A stretch of 64,000 nucleotides of DNA from assembly GCA_026120185.1 (NCBI GenBank), contig JANUWF010001659.1:1612001-1676000 (forward strand). Direction: 5' to 3'. Origin of the DNA: Voacanga thouarsii (lineage: Eukaryota > Streptophyta > Magnoliopsida > Gentianales > Apocynaceae). The notes below the pieces were generated by a model that worked only from the letters and a program-made list of their open reading frames with translations, did no database searches and was not told the origin of the DNA. Positions 21,648 to 34,731 of this stretch are shown here, piece by piece (positions within the stretch are counted from its first letter, which is position 1; each line of letters opens with the position of its first letter). The translations under genes and the position numbers were made by a program.

Positions 21648-23089
21648 GATTACCAAAAAGAAAAAGGTCACCATAGCATCAAATTGGCAACATGACTCTC
21701 CACACAAAACATGCTAGAATTCATTTAGATTATGAGAAAGAAACATCCAATTAGTGGAAGAACAATAAAAGAACAAAAGAATATCACAACAGTTGAAAAC
21801 ATAAAATGTGCAGAAGAAAGGAAAAAAGACTTCAGTCAGAGATCAAGTCCACACATGCAAAGTAACGAGCGACAACCAGTAAGATGATATAATCATATTC
21901 TTTTCAACATTTTATGCTAGAAAAATACTAAAACTGCATCACAATCATTAATAGATATCAATGATGGAAAGCTAATATATTTGATTCACTTTTTGTCATG
22001 GCCAATTCGCTCAAAGTCGTAATCAGTCTTGAAGCACCTAAGGATTCAAACAAACTTTCTTGTTTTCTTGAAATAAAGAAGCAAAGCTCATCCAAACCTT
22101 TACAGCCCTATCACTGAAAAGTGGGCACGTGCAGACATGAAACACATAATACAGAAAGTATAAAACCAAGAAACAGGCATAAACCATAGAAAAGTGTGCA
22201 TTTCCTCCCTTTCTTCGAAGTAAGGGTGCCATGTCAATAAAATTTTATGATACTTCTAAGCCCCTACAACCGAGAAATAATCTAACCAAATGAATTAACA
22301 ATTCCATGTAAACAAGATCTTTAGTTTTGTTATTGAAAATTAAAGGGAATGATTCAATTTTTGAGTGCTCAAGCTTTGGGCTATCTCAAATAGTCTGAAA
22401 TCCAAAATCATGTCAACATATTCCCACACTATTTACCTTTCAGCTTACTGACCATTAGTGTTACATCAGATTCTTGTTTTCTTTAATAAAGATAAGGGAA
22501 GAAATAGTCAAAATGATAAGGTCTGCTAAAGAAACTTTAGCCGCAAATAAAACTAATGGCATATTATTTTGACTGGTACAAATGACTGGGAAAGTAACAC
22601 CAATTAGAAAATAATATTTGCAGAAAACCTTGAGGAGTGAAAACTGCATAAAAGGGGGGGGGGATGTTTAAATCATTGTTGTCATCATAATAAGATCACA
22701 AAACTAAAGTCACCTTTTAAAAGCATTAATATCATATTCAAAAGGTCTCATCTAACCAAGAATATTTCACAGAACTTAGTAAAAGAACAAAAGAAAAGAG
22801 AGGGAAAAAAAGTTACTATATCTAATACATTACTGAAGCATATTTATCAATTTAAAGAAATTCAAGTACTTCTTATTCCTACCATAAAAAAAATGGAAAA
22901 GAAGTAAAACTTCTCCCATAACAGGATTGCACTTGATTTGTAGCAACAGCGTTCAAAAATTCTACTTTTACATTAAATGTTGGAATCCTCTCCCTAAATG
23001 AAAGCATTACCTTTACACTTTCACTTTTTTGCAAGTTATGGATTCAGGTATTGTCAAAACGCTCAAAAGAAAACAGTTAGCAGTCTTTT
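21648..23089. other. Spacer between captured fragments
   Basis: Mostly AT-rich with a G10 run near 22655. A 64-codon minus-strand stretch (22038-22232) begins MAPLLRRKGGNAHF but shows no family. Nothing else supported. Confidence 0.4.
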
Positions 23090-23106
23090 TCATTCAGCAA
23101 AGGTAG

Positions 23107-23332
23107 CACTATAACAGAATACCTTCATCTTTTCTTGTCTTGTTTTAAGCTTAAGATTAAGTGTATCCTTGACAAGGTCATTCTCTAACACATCAACATG
23201 CTTTACTAATTCTATGACATTAGATGATCCTTTGGGAGTCCTAGAGGATGTAAAAAAAGAATTGCCAACATTTATTGTACCTTGTGAACCATCCATTAAA
23301 TGTTCAACTCTTCTCTCAGTCTCATTAGACAT
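23107..23332 (-). pseudogene. Unidentified exon with coiled-coil character
   Basis: On the minus strand an exon-like block is framed by a consensus acceptor (ATGCAG before ATAAGG) and a donor (AAGATGAAG then GTATTC). It encodes IRMSNETERRVEHLMDG, SSRTPKGSSNVIELVKHVDV and LENDLVKDTLNLKLKTRQEK. The last third has heptad-like leucine spacing. I do not recognise the parent gene. It lies between the aspartate aminotransferase and FDM fragments, in the same orientation, and is most likely a further captured exon. Confidence 0.5.
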
Positions 23333-23350
23333 CCTTATCTGCATTCACAA

Positions 23351-23352
<2 letters not shown>

Positions 23353-23392
<40 letters not shown>
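23353..23392. repeat. (TA)n microsatellite
   Basis: About 20 TA units beside the unidentified exon, in its upstream intron. Confidence 0.95.
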
Positions 23393-23396
<4 letters not shown>

Positions 23397-23823
23397 ACAT
23401 GTCAACTCACAGGCAACACAAGGGTGACTAATGTCTTCAGGATAATTGAACCATGTTGGACTCCAAAACTAAATAAAATGCGAGAACAGATATTTTTGCT
23501 TTATGACATAAGACATAACAGTCCTTATAGAAGGATTGGTAACATGCAAAGTATACATCAACTTCTGGCCAAAACAGTCCATGGGCCTTCAGTAAATCCA
23601 AAACAAATGCAACTATGGTATTTCCTTTAAGTGATATACAAAAACTATCAAAACTTTACCACTAATAGAAAACTTGTAACATCAAAATGAACATCAAAAA
23701 GCAAATGGTTGGATTTGACAGTTTCACCACAATGATTGGAGGCTAAAAAGTGGATCCAATTACAATCCCTAATGAATCACAAATCTCTTCCTCATTTCTA
23801 CATATTAGTGAACAAATTCTTAC

Positions 23824-25768
<1,945 letters not shown>

Positions 25769-25907
25769 CTTTGCAGCAAGAAATTTTGAGCAACCTCTCA
25801 ATGACCTTTCTATCCACAAGACAATCATCCACAACAAGAACATCCAATTCCTGGGCAGTACTAGAAGAACAACACTGACTGGTCATAACTACTTCCTCCA
25901 TAGCCAT
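25769..25907 (-). pseudogene. Exon 1 fragment of a type-A response regulator (cytokinin signalling)
   Basis: From the minus-strand ATG at 25907 the exon reads MAMEEVVMTSQCCSS, then ELDVLVVDDCLVDRKVIERL and LKISCCK, followed by a GT donor (AAAG then GTTTGA). VDD supplies the acidic pocket, and the intron position after the SCK block matches type-A ARR genes. The remainder of the receiver domain, including the phosphorylated aspartate, is absent, so it cannot work as a receiver. Spliced in place, it would join to aspartate aminotransferase exons. Confidence 0.85.
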
Positions 25908-26195
25908 TTCACCCTTTTGGGCACGACGAAACTCTGTATACACATACAATAGAAGTCTCAACTCAAATGTGCTTAGCCCAAGAAAATGCAAGCAATTAAT
26001 AGGTGTGCTGCTGCTAAGCTCACCTCACTCATGGCCACCACCTGACCACAAAGTTACACTTATTTGTTTCGTACCAAAGCTAACGTGGGAATAGACAAAT
26101 GGAAAGGACCATCATTTTGTAAAAAGACACAAATGCCACCAGAAGTGAATGACCAAAAATGACCAGTATCACCCAAACTCCTTTTTCTCTTATGT
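25908..26195. other. Flank left of the MULE, possible original promoter side of the acyltransferase gene
   Basis: This stretch would have lain directly upstream of the acyltransferase before the MULE inserted. It includes a pyrimidine-rich CTCCTTTTTCTCTT, common near plant transcription starts. No TATA box is firmly identified. Confidence 0.35.
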
Positions 26196-26204
26196 AGAAG
26201 ATTT
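26196..26204 (+). repeat. Left target site duplication of the MULE
   Basis: AGAAGATTT directly precedes the left terminal inverted repeat and matches AAAAGATTT on the right (8 of 9), the length expected of Mutator-like elements. Confidence 0.75.
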
Positions 26205-26383
26205 CGGAAATTCCGGAAAATGGTGCTGTTTTTGCACCAAATTCCGGCAGAGGGGTGGCTGGGGTAGGAATTCCATTTATAGTGAGGTCGCATTCCCAAA
26301 ATGGACCTAATTAAAAGAGGTCGCGACCTCACCGCGATTTCTTTTTTTTTTTTTTTTAAATATGCGATTTTGAGGTCGCATTA
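26205..26383 (+). repeat. Left terminal inverted repeat of the MULE
   Basis: Starts CGGAAATTCCGG and carries three AGGTCGC-type sites: 26284-26295, the palindrome GAGGTCGCGACCTC at 26317-26330, and 26372-26382. A T run follows CGCGATTTC, as in the other end. Confidence 0.85.
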
Positions 26384-28355
26384 AATAAACCCCCTTACCC
26401 GCGTCGTTGTTCCTGTGCAAAACTTCAGTGCAGTCGCCCCGCCCGTCCCCTCTTCACCGGAAAGCAGTCGACTCGAGCCATCCCCACCAACAGCCCAACC
26501 TCTATTTGTCTCTCGGTTGGAGGTGAGCTAGCCATTGACACTTTTCCAAGTTCCTAAATGTTATGTTTATCTGGTACTTTATCCTCCTATTATGTAATGT
26601 TGATGAATTTTTCCTGAATTTTTGCATTTTTTGTTTCCCATTCTTCCTGTATTTTTGCAAAATTTTGAACATTTTAATGGGAGCAGTAATTGTCCCATCA
26701 ATATAACCCTTGAGATCCTTACTAGTAATATGAATTTGCATAAGATAAGATTAATAGGGGTAGTCTGTTCCATTCAGCTTGACTTGAATAATTTGATTCA
26801 ATTCAGAAGTCAGGATTAGCATCCTTTTTCCCAACCCAACTCAAAGCAAAGAAATCACACAAGAGCAACAGACTCAAAAAGATTCAGCTCCAAAACACCA
26901 AATAATCCGGGCAAAAAAGAGATTCAGAAGGTACCTTGAGATATCTTGAAGCTAAACTAAATCTTGAAACTACAAAACGCCATTGTCTTCCATTTTTTCT
27001 TCTCTGCAGAGCACTCAACTTAAATTGCAACCAACCTTGCCATGAGATAAACTCCTCTATGTCACAATAATGGGGAGTCTTGAATTCAGCTGGGACCAAT
27101 CACTCAGAATCAACCATCCCAAGGCCTAAACAGAAGATCTAAAAGGAACCCAAATGCAATTTCAGATATACCAGCAAGGTGAACAAACCAGAAACCCAAG
27201 TGAAATCCTAGCAAAAGCTAAATAAGAACAAAAAAAAAAAAAATCAAATAGCATCCGCTCACTAACTCTATCAAGCTAGACAACAGAACCTTTACCAAAC
27301 TGAAATGAAATTGCTACCAACCTCTCAATAGAATCTAAAAAATAAAAAATGGGTGGACTGGAGGAATTTTCGAAAGAGGAAATGAGGGTTTAAAAGAAGA
27401 GGTGGGAGCATAGAGGAATTTGGCTGAGATCGAAAGAAACCGACATTGGCTCTGATATCATGATAACTTTCTACAAGTGTAGAAGTGGAAGAAGAACAGA
27501 AAAGAAACACAAAGCTGAATATATTCCATTGAGGATAATAGGAACATTACATTAACATTCTTTTGTGAAATAAAGCTTTAAATCTGGTCTTGTTTGAGAA
27601 TTGATAATATTCTTTTGTCTTATTTATATATTTATATATCTTTTCTTGTACATATTACTCCATAGTTCTTATTTTTCCTTATCTCCTAGATTTTATTTTG
27701 TAAGGCAGAAAATATATATTTGCTTGGATGCTAGTTCTTCTACATTCTCACTGTTCAATCTTTATTTTATTGGAGTTGATAACTGGCCCAGTCCCCTGCT
27801 TGTGTCTGAATTTGATAGATTTTGGGTAGGCATTTGAATATAAGGAAGACTAGGGAGCTATTTTGGCAGGATTTACATGAACTCCCAAAGTCAATATAGT
27901 AATTCATTTACCTATGAAACATATCTGAGCTATCTATACAGTGCATGTCTGCTACAACGAAGTGAAGTAAAAGATAATAATTAAAAATAATATAAATATA
28001 AATATAAATAAAACTTAAAATAATAAAAATGTAAGAGAATAATAAAACTGTTAAAGTTTCACAAATAAAATTCATTTGCTTTAGGTCTATTTTTTTTAGT
28101 CAAAACAAGCAGTAACTAAAACAACAAAATTAAAAGGAAAAAAAGTCAACCCAAGGCCAAACAAAAAACCCGAAAAGAGTATTTTGAATTTTGCATGCTA
28201 AAAGCTGGTGAAGTTAAGCCTTAGCTACATAGTTCTCTGTTCGAGCCATTGCTTTGGCTGTTATATACTCATTACACTTCATATTTTTTGAGTGTCTTTA
28301 AAGCGCATAGATACAATCGTAGTTTAATTATGTGATCCTAATTTAAATAGGTACA
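26384..28355. other. MULE 5' non-coding region
   Basis: 26395-26520 is GC-rich with CCCGCGTCGTTG and similar, possibly a promoter or captured 5' UTR. At about 27450-27470 a TGATATCAGAGCCAA-like sequence on the minus strand resembles a copia primer-binding site next to a possible LTR, but no coding sequence is attached. The rest is AT-rich without recognisable genes. Confidence 0.4.
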
Positions 28356-30710
28356 ATGGATCACATGCACATAGATATTCATCCGGGTCCTCTCGTCGAT
28401 GGTTTACTATCTCTTCAATCGAACCGTCGTTCGTCTTTGGTATGGTCCGGTGCTCAGCATACTTGTGAGATTCCATTGGTGTACAGACGATACGATTCTA
28501 CATTTTGGGAGCATACGCCCCTTTCTGGTAGAGTTGCGGAGTTAGTGGATAGGGTTGGTTTTGGTGGAGTCAGACGAGCTGGACACATCTAGGTTGATCA
28601 TGCTCTCGTCACCGCGTTAGTAGAGCGATGGCGTCAGGAGACCCATTATTTCATTTCCTCATAGGAGAGGCTACAGTGACACTGGAGGATGTTGCGATAT
28701 TGTGGGGCCTTAGAGTAGATGAGGATGCGGTGATAGAGCCTCCTTATCACTACAGCAAAGGTGATTGGATTAACCTTTGCGATAGACTTCTTAGCATTAG
28801 ACCACGGGCCGAGGACATACGGGGAAATAGGATTAAGAAGGGTCCTATTGAGGAGGCCTTGGATTTTCCTTTGGCCGATGATGCTACTGATGACATCGTC
28901 CTGCAGCGTGCTCGTTGCCTTATCTTCCTATTGATTGGGGGCCTACTGTTCTCCGATAAGTCGGGGAACTCGATCCACTTGAGATACCTACCTCTCCTGG
29001 AGGATTTGGAGGCATGCGGGGCGCTCAGCTGGGGTAGTGCTGTTCTAGCTTTCCTGTATAAATGCCTGTGTCAAGCCTCTCTCGGGTCTGCGCAGGAGAT
29101 TTGTAGACCGATGGTCTTACTCCAGGTACGAATTCAAATATTTTTTATATTTTATGTTCATTTTATAAACATGTGTGGTACGAGTCTAATACATTTGTGA
29201 CTATGTTGTAGCTATGGGCATAGGAGCATGTTAAGGTTGTACGGCCAGAGAGGAGTATGCCTCTCGATGATCTCCCACCCCTTGCACCCTACGGTGCTCA
29301 ATGGGACGTTCCAGTACAGTTTTATCGAACGTCCACACATGTTCTCGTGATATATCGCTCCCAGCTAGATGCCCTATCAGACGATGATGTGAATATATAT
29401 GAATACTTTATTTAAAATTCTTTATTTATTTGACACTAACAATTCCGAACAATTATGTGACAGTTTATCTGGCGGCCTTATCAGACTGATTTGGTCAGTC
29501 TTCTCCCCCCTGTATGTTTGGAGGCACCCGATATCTGGAGGTCACGCACGGCGTTGATTAGGCCGGGAGGTCGTCGAGTTATATTTTCCGGATCGAGTGA
29601 TGCGGCGGTTTGGGATGCTTCAGCCTATCCCGATAGACTGTGATACGATGATTGTCCTGCACTTGGTTGATAGGCGAAGCAATCCCTCCAGAGATTACAG
29701 GATATATCATGCGTCGTATCTTCAGATGTGGGATACTCGAGCAGACTTTGTCCAGACTACTACGATGGGCGTTTCGGTCACAGTGGATTATATGCAGTGG
29801 TATAGGGACCGTACCCGTCTACACATCGGGAACCCCACCACTCGTGCGTCGTTGATCTCGGGGTATCATCCTTCCGAGTCCAATACAGTTGTCATGGTAT
29901 GTATTTCATTTAGTAATGGTAGGAGTTAATAATTTGATAATTTCTTTAATTATTCACAAAAATTTTCGAATGATGATTTCAGGCTGATATTATGCGACGT
30001 TGTATGACAGTAGCTGAACGCCACATTCATAGTGCCGACTCGATGTCCCGGAGAGCATTCATTGATATTCGAGACATGTGCGCCTGAGGACTCGTTGCTA
30101 GTAATCAGGATCACGAGCGGTATGCTGGACCAATACCGGTAGATTCAGGCACGCCGATCATCCCAATGACGCAGCCTACGTCGAGGCCCCCAGGATCCTA
30201 TTGATGGACGCATGCACCCAGGTCTGAGGCGTGGGGGTAGGAGGGCCTGAGTTCGAGCGCATTCACCACATCACGATCCCGCCCCAGAGAGGGTGCCTCA
30301 GCAGCCGAAGGTTCAGGAGCAGACTGGAGATGGCACACAGTTTGCACCAGATGATCTGCTTGGTCATGACTTCGTTGTCATTCCCGTTCACTCTTCCCGT
30401 ACCACAGCCGGCGTGTTCGATCACGGGGATGCGGGCCCATCTTTCCAAGCCCAAGGGACAGACACTTCGCACATTGAGGAGCTTCCCGTGCGTCCCTTTC
30501 GCAGGATAGTATGTCACTGGCGACGCAGACCCGGCGCACCAGCAGCAGAACAGATTCCCGATCCCGAGCCAGCTCCTGTGCCGGTAGTAGACCAATTACC
30601 AGATCCCGTGGCAGTTTCACCGCATCTCGATGATCCCGTGCCAGCTCCACAATAGCCTCCGGACGGCAACGAGCCAGCAGGTGGTGGGAGACCAAGGCAA
30701 AAGATTAAAC
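28356..30710 (+). pseudogene. Plant mobile domain (PMD; aminotransferase-like/MAIN-like) protein gene of the MULE
   Basis: Exon 1 (28356-29125) begins MDHMHIDIHPGPLVDGLLSL, then WEHTPLSGRVAELVDRVGFG and, after a frameshift near 28650, GEATVTLEDVAILWGLRVD and SGNSIHLRYLPLLEDLE. Introns with GT-AG borders lie at 29126-29211, 29389-29463 and 29897-29982. Exon 3 carries FIWRPYQTDLV and YFPDRVMRRFGMLQPIP, hallmarks of the PMD family. Exon 4 has ADIMRRCMTVAERHIH and a proline-rich C-terminal tail. A TAG at 28590 lies where glutamine is usual (RAGHI then VDHAL), and further frame breaks occur near 29550 and after 30085. MAIN and MAIL1 hosts of this domain help silence transposons. In elements its role is unknown. 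Confidence 0.85.
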
Positions 30711-31005
30711 CTCGCCGTCCGTGTGTGCTCTCACCACATTTGCTGTACTTGATCTTAGGAGACACTATGTACTTCATATACCATTTGTTAGGGGATAATT
30801 TTATTTTTGATACACTGCTTTCGTTGTCATTACTTTTAGTGTACAAGTTATGGATTTTATTTCATTTGGCACTATGCTTTTGGACTTTGAGTATGGTTGT
30901 TTGGGTTATGAATTTCATTTCGTTTGGCACTCTGCGTTTGAACTTTGCTTATAGTGTACAGGTAGTAGATTTTATTTCGGGCAGGAAGTGGAAAAAAAAA
31001 TATTA
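30711..31005. other. Intergenic region of the MULE, upstream part
   Basis: T-rich sequence following the PMD gene. It contains a loosely repeated module (TTTATTTCATTTGGCACTAT, then TTTCATTTCGTTTGGCACTC) about 65 bp apart. Probably 3' UTR. Confidence 0.4.
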
Positions 31006-31031
31006 AGGTCGCATTCTATAGAATGCGACCT
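31006..31031. promoter_or_regulatory. Perfect 26-bp palindrome between the two MULE genes
   Basis: Half-site AGGTCGCATTCTA followed directly by its exact reverse complement. The same AGGTCGCATT core occurs in both terminal inverted repeats. It sits about 275 bp upstream of the transposase start, so a binding site for the element's own transposase or PMD protein is plausible (inference). Confidence 0.7.
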
Positions 31032-31305
31032 CCACGAGTATATTTCACTCCCAGGTTTAGCGGCTACGATCGGATTTGGAGATTTTCATTTTCGCTCCGG
31101 ATAGCAACATTGTAATGCTGTTGCGGTTATAGGTGTTTGATGGGTAGCTCAGATTGGGCCTATTGATTTTGGGCTTCGATCTACTTAAAAAGGTAAAATC
31201 AATGTATTCCGGTTGATTTTATTTATAATTTTGCAAGTCATTCTTTCACATTACTTTCTCATTTTCATTATTTCCTCATATTTATCAGATTGTGCTCACA
31301 TTGTA

Positions 31306-34206
31306 ACGATGACTGCATTGGATCCCCCTATTGTGCTCTGTTTTTTTTGGGATTGTCAAATACAGCGGGTTATCGAGGCAGCATATAGTTTGATGGGGCC
31401 ATTAAAAAAACCTGGATACTCCGACGTCGGATATTGTATTCTGAACTACTTGAAAAGGTCCGGAACTACCTTGGACTGGGAGGGAGAAATGTGATATTGA
31501 ATATTACACTTCAATATCCATTCATGTATGGATCTGATCAACAATATGCTGCGAATGAGTTGAGTAATGATGATGATATGGAGGTTTTATGGATGCTGCC
31601 GAATGAGTTTAAGTCACAGAGCATCCTACTTCATGTTAGCTATTCAGACTTGACATCTCAACACATAGGTCACTTGGCCGGATTGTCTCCACCAACGGGT
31701 TCATTCTTGACAATGCTTAACCAAGTCACGGGTTTGGGGAACACGATGAATTCATTATCCCAACTCCCCATGGGCATAAGGATGGAAGACTTTAACAACA
31801 TACACCCCCAATCATTTTACTAACCGGTGGAAAATACAGGTGCAACATTTAATATTGCCGGAACTGCATACATTAGTTCAACCGGTAGTAATGCTGAGAC
31901 AGTCGATGTTGGTCACACATCTGAAGGTTTGGCAAGAAGGAATAACTTGATCATCCCCGAGCAACTACTGGTTCAAACATAAAGTCGACGGGAGGTGAAT
32001 ACGTATCCAGCAGACGACAACCGACTGCCTACTAGCACTATCCCAACAGATATACCATCTCAATCGCATGTTGCCATAGGTGCAGTAAATGTTGATTCAA
32101 TGTTGCATACATCTGACGGTGACTGTTTCACTGGCTCGGAAGGACAAATGAATTGGCATGACTCGGATGAGAGTGAAGAAAGTGACATTGTAGCAAACAT
32201 TCCCGCATATGAAGTGCAAGATGACATGAATGACATAGTGGGGCCTTCTAATAGCATTTCTCAAACAGCAAGACTTCTAATATTTGATGATATAGCGGGG
32301 CCTTCGAATACCTTTTCTCAATCAGCAAGATTTCCAATATTTGATGATGTAGGGTCTGGTGCATGTGCTAACGAGTCACTCAACAGGCACTCAGTCGCTG
32401 TTACAAGAAGTTGGTCTAACACTGATACTGATTTGCATCTAAACATGAGATTTTAGAACAAGAAGGAGGCTATATATGCAGTCAAAAAGTGGTCTATTCA
32501 AGCAGGCCGGGAATTCAGAGTCTTGGAGAGTAAGAAGGACTGCTGGTATGCTAAGTGTAAGCATTCAAGTGCTGACAATCATTATTCTTGGTATATTCGC
32601 ATTATACATAAGAAGACTTATGGACAGTGGCAGATACCAACTTTGGACAAAGAACACACATGCGTCATTACAGTTGTGAACAATGTGCATAGGAACATGG
32701 ATCATCGGTTCATAGCCTGTAATGTGACACATTTAGTATTAAATGACCCTGAATGCCATGTGAGTGATGTTATTGCTGAAGTTCAGAAATTGTGGAGGAC
32801 GAGTTGTTCTTATAAGAAAGCTTGGGAAGCCCGAAAGGTTGCTATGGAACTTGTATATGGTGATTGGCCCTCAACGTGGATTGCCCTACCAAAATACATG
32901 CTTGCCTTGCAAGATTCCAATCTTGGGACTATTGTGCGGTGGAGACATCATTGGACTAGTGTGGGTAATTTGAAAGCTTTTGGTTTCCTTTTCTAGTCAT
33001 TCAAACCTTCAATTGATGGTTTCAAATATTGTCATCCAATGGTATCAATTGATGGAACCCATTTAAGGGGACTTTATCTGGGCAAACTATTAGTAGCATC
33101 CACTTGGGATGCGAATAGTCACCTATTCCCTCTTACTTTTGCCATTGTGGATGAGGAATCACTGGAGAGTTGGAGCTGGTTCTTAAAACTCATTCGTCAA
33201 CATGTCATTTTGGACAGACATATATGTCTTATTTCTGATAGACATAAAGGTATTGTAAATGTTGTACGCCATATGAATGAGTGGCAAGAACCTTTAGCTT
33301 TTCATCGATATTGCCTTGGGCACATAAATGGAAATTTTTATGCCAAGTTTAAGGACACTAATTTGACAAGTTTGATGTACGCTGCTAGTTTAGAGCGCAA
33401 AAAGACCAAGTGTCAATCCTATTTGGATGAAATCAGGATTCGAAAAGAGGATGCATTTAAGTATTTAATGGATATTGGTTTGGAGAAATGGACTTTGTCA
33501 TATGATGAAGGGCACAGATATGGTTCAATGACTACTAGTTTGTCTGAATGTATGAATAGTGTGTTGAAGAAAGCAAGATCTCTTCCCCTGAAGGTTTTGG
33601 TGGAAACTTCATTTTAGAAATTAGTTAAATATTTTAATTAACATAGAGATGAAGAATCTAATTTGAGACACCCTTTACCATCTAAAATGTGGAAGTTGTA
33701 TTCTTATTTTGAGGACAAGTCTAGAAGGCATGTTGTAACTGAATATAATGCACAGGCCGGTATATATGGGATTAAATCATCTGTTCAACAAGGGGGTAGA
33801 AGTCCAAATGTTTACAGTCAATTTAACAGAGAGATCATGCACGTGCCAAAAATGGAGTATATATGGTATTCCTTATTCACATGGGTTTGCAGCATGTCGT
33901 CACAGAGGTTGGAACCCTATTAATTTTGTTTTGGAGTTCTATACTAGAAGGAGTTATGAGTTGACATATGAGGGTCAGTTCTTCCCTGTGTCGGATGAAC
34001 AGTATTGGAAGCCTTCTAATTTTACGCTTACACCAGTGAAAGAAATGATGCGAAATGAAGTTCCTGGCCATCCGTGAACATTGAGGATACCTTGTGATAT
34101 GGATTATTGGACTTCCAACTCTCCTCCAAGATTCAACAACTGTCATAGGAGTGGATATACTAAAAGGAATTGTAATAATAATAATTTTACTGTTTCTAGA
34201 AACTAG
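31306..34206 (+). pseudogene. MURA (MuDR-type) transposase of the MULE
   Basis: The ATG at 31306 opens MTALDPPIVLCFFWD; the frame changes near 31455 and then stays in register to about 33800. Parts in order: an N-terminal MURA region (LEKVRNYLGLGGRNVILNIT), an acidic linker (WHDSDESEESDIV), a MuDR zinc domain (NKKEAIYAVKKWSIQAGREF), the DDE core (SIDGTHLRGLYLGKLLVAS, then LISDRHKGIVNVVRHMNEW), a SWIM finger (RSCTCQKWSIYGIPYSHGFA) and a final zinc knuckle (NNCHRSGYTKRNC). Stops are at 31821, 31980, 32454, 32994, 33615, about 33636 and 34075; a second frameshift lies near 33812. In the SWIM finger one cysteine is tyrosine (IPYSH for IPCSH). Several stops fit C-to-T or G-to-A changes. Confidence 0.92.
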
Positions 34207-34489
34207 CCATTGACATTGGACTATTAGTTCGTTTTTTGTTCAATTGTATTTTCAATGCAGCTTCTCTATGTACTTGCGATATTGTTTTTGTTATTTTGAA
34301 TGCTTCAATCCATATAATAGTCAGTCCTTATTCAAACTATATTAAGTAATTGTAGCAGGTGGAGGTTGTAGTAGGTTGATGTTGCATTGTAGGTTGTTTG
34401 AATAAGGTTGGAATTGTAACAGAAGATTGCAGGTCAGAAAAATTGCAGGTTCAGGTCGCATTGGAATGCGACCTTGTATAGGAAGGAAT
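34207..34489. promoter_or_regulatory. MULE 3' region with AGGTCGCATT inverted site
   Basis: At 34453-34474 two ten-base arms, AGGTCGCATT and AATGCGACCT, face each other across GG. This parallels the palindrome at 31006. The remainder is AT-rich 3' UTR-like sequence. Confidence 0.65.
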
Positions 34490-34640
34490 GCGAATGCGAC
34501 TTCAAACTAAGCTATTATAAAAAAAAAAAAAAAAGAAATCGGGTTACTTAGTTGCGACCTCACTACAATAGGAAAATCGAATCGTGCTGCCGGTCTGTCG
34601 GAATTCCGTCAAAAAACACCACCATCTCACGGAATTTCCG
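34490..34640 (-). repeat. Right terminal inverted repeat of the MULE
   Basis: Read inward on the minus strand it starts CGGAAATTCCGTGAGATGG and includes TAGTGAGGTCGCA, CGATTTC plus a T run, and GAAGTCGCATTC. It mirrors 26205-26383 with roughly 70 per cent identity by eye. Confidence 0.85.
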
Positions 34641-34649
34641 AAAAGATTT
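34641..34649 (+). repeat. Right target site duplication of the MULE
   Basis: AAAAGATTT follows the right inverted repeat. One mismatch to the left copy. Confidence 0.75.
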
Positions 34650-34731
34650 AACGGCTTTTTTTGCCTGGGAAAACAGAAAGAGGAAACAAAAGAAGTTAGA
34701 AGCTTGAGAGAGGTGATACGGGGAGGAAAGA

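Larger units (their letters stand above)
26205..34640 (+). mobile_element. Mutator-like element (MULE) carrying a plant-mobile-domain gene and MURA transposase, 8436 bp
   Basis: Both ends begin with CGGAAATTCCG when read inward. The ends continue as divergent terminal inverted repeats (ATGGTGCTGTTTTTG versus ATGGTGGTGTTTTTT, AATTCCGGCAGA versus AATTCCGACAGA, TAGTGAGGTCGCA in both, then CGATTTC plus a long T run in both). A 9-bp target duplication flanks the element. Inside are two + strand genes, a plant-mobile-domain gene (28356 to about 30710) and a MuDR-type transposase (31306-34206). Both contain nonsense codons and frameshifts, so the copy is probably not autonomous now. It lies immediately upstream of the acyltransferase gene. 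Confidence 0.88.

Noticed and set aside
27445..27620. Copia primer-binding site and LTR on the minus strand within the MULE
   Set aside because: The PBS-like sequence is a single short match; LTR ends and coding sequence are absent.
28195..28260. tRNA-like B box (GTTCGAGCC) upstream of the PMD gene
   Set aside because: The A box is weak and no cloverleaf forms, so neither a tRNA nor a SINE is supported.
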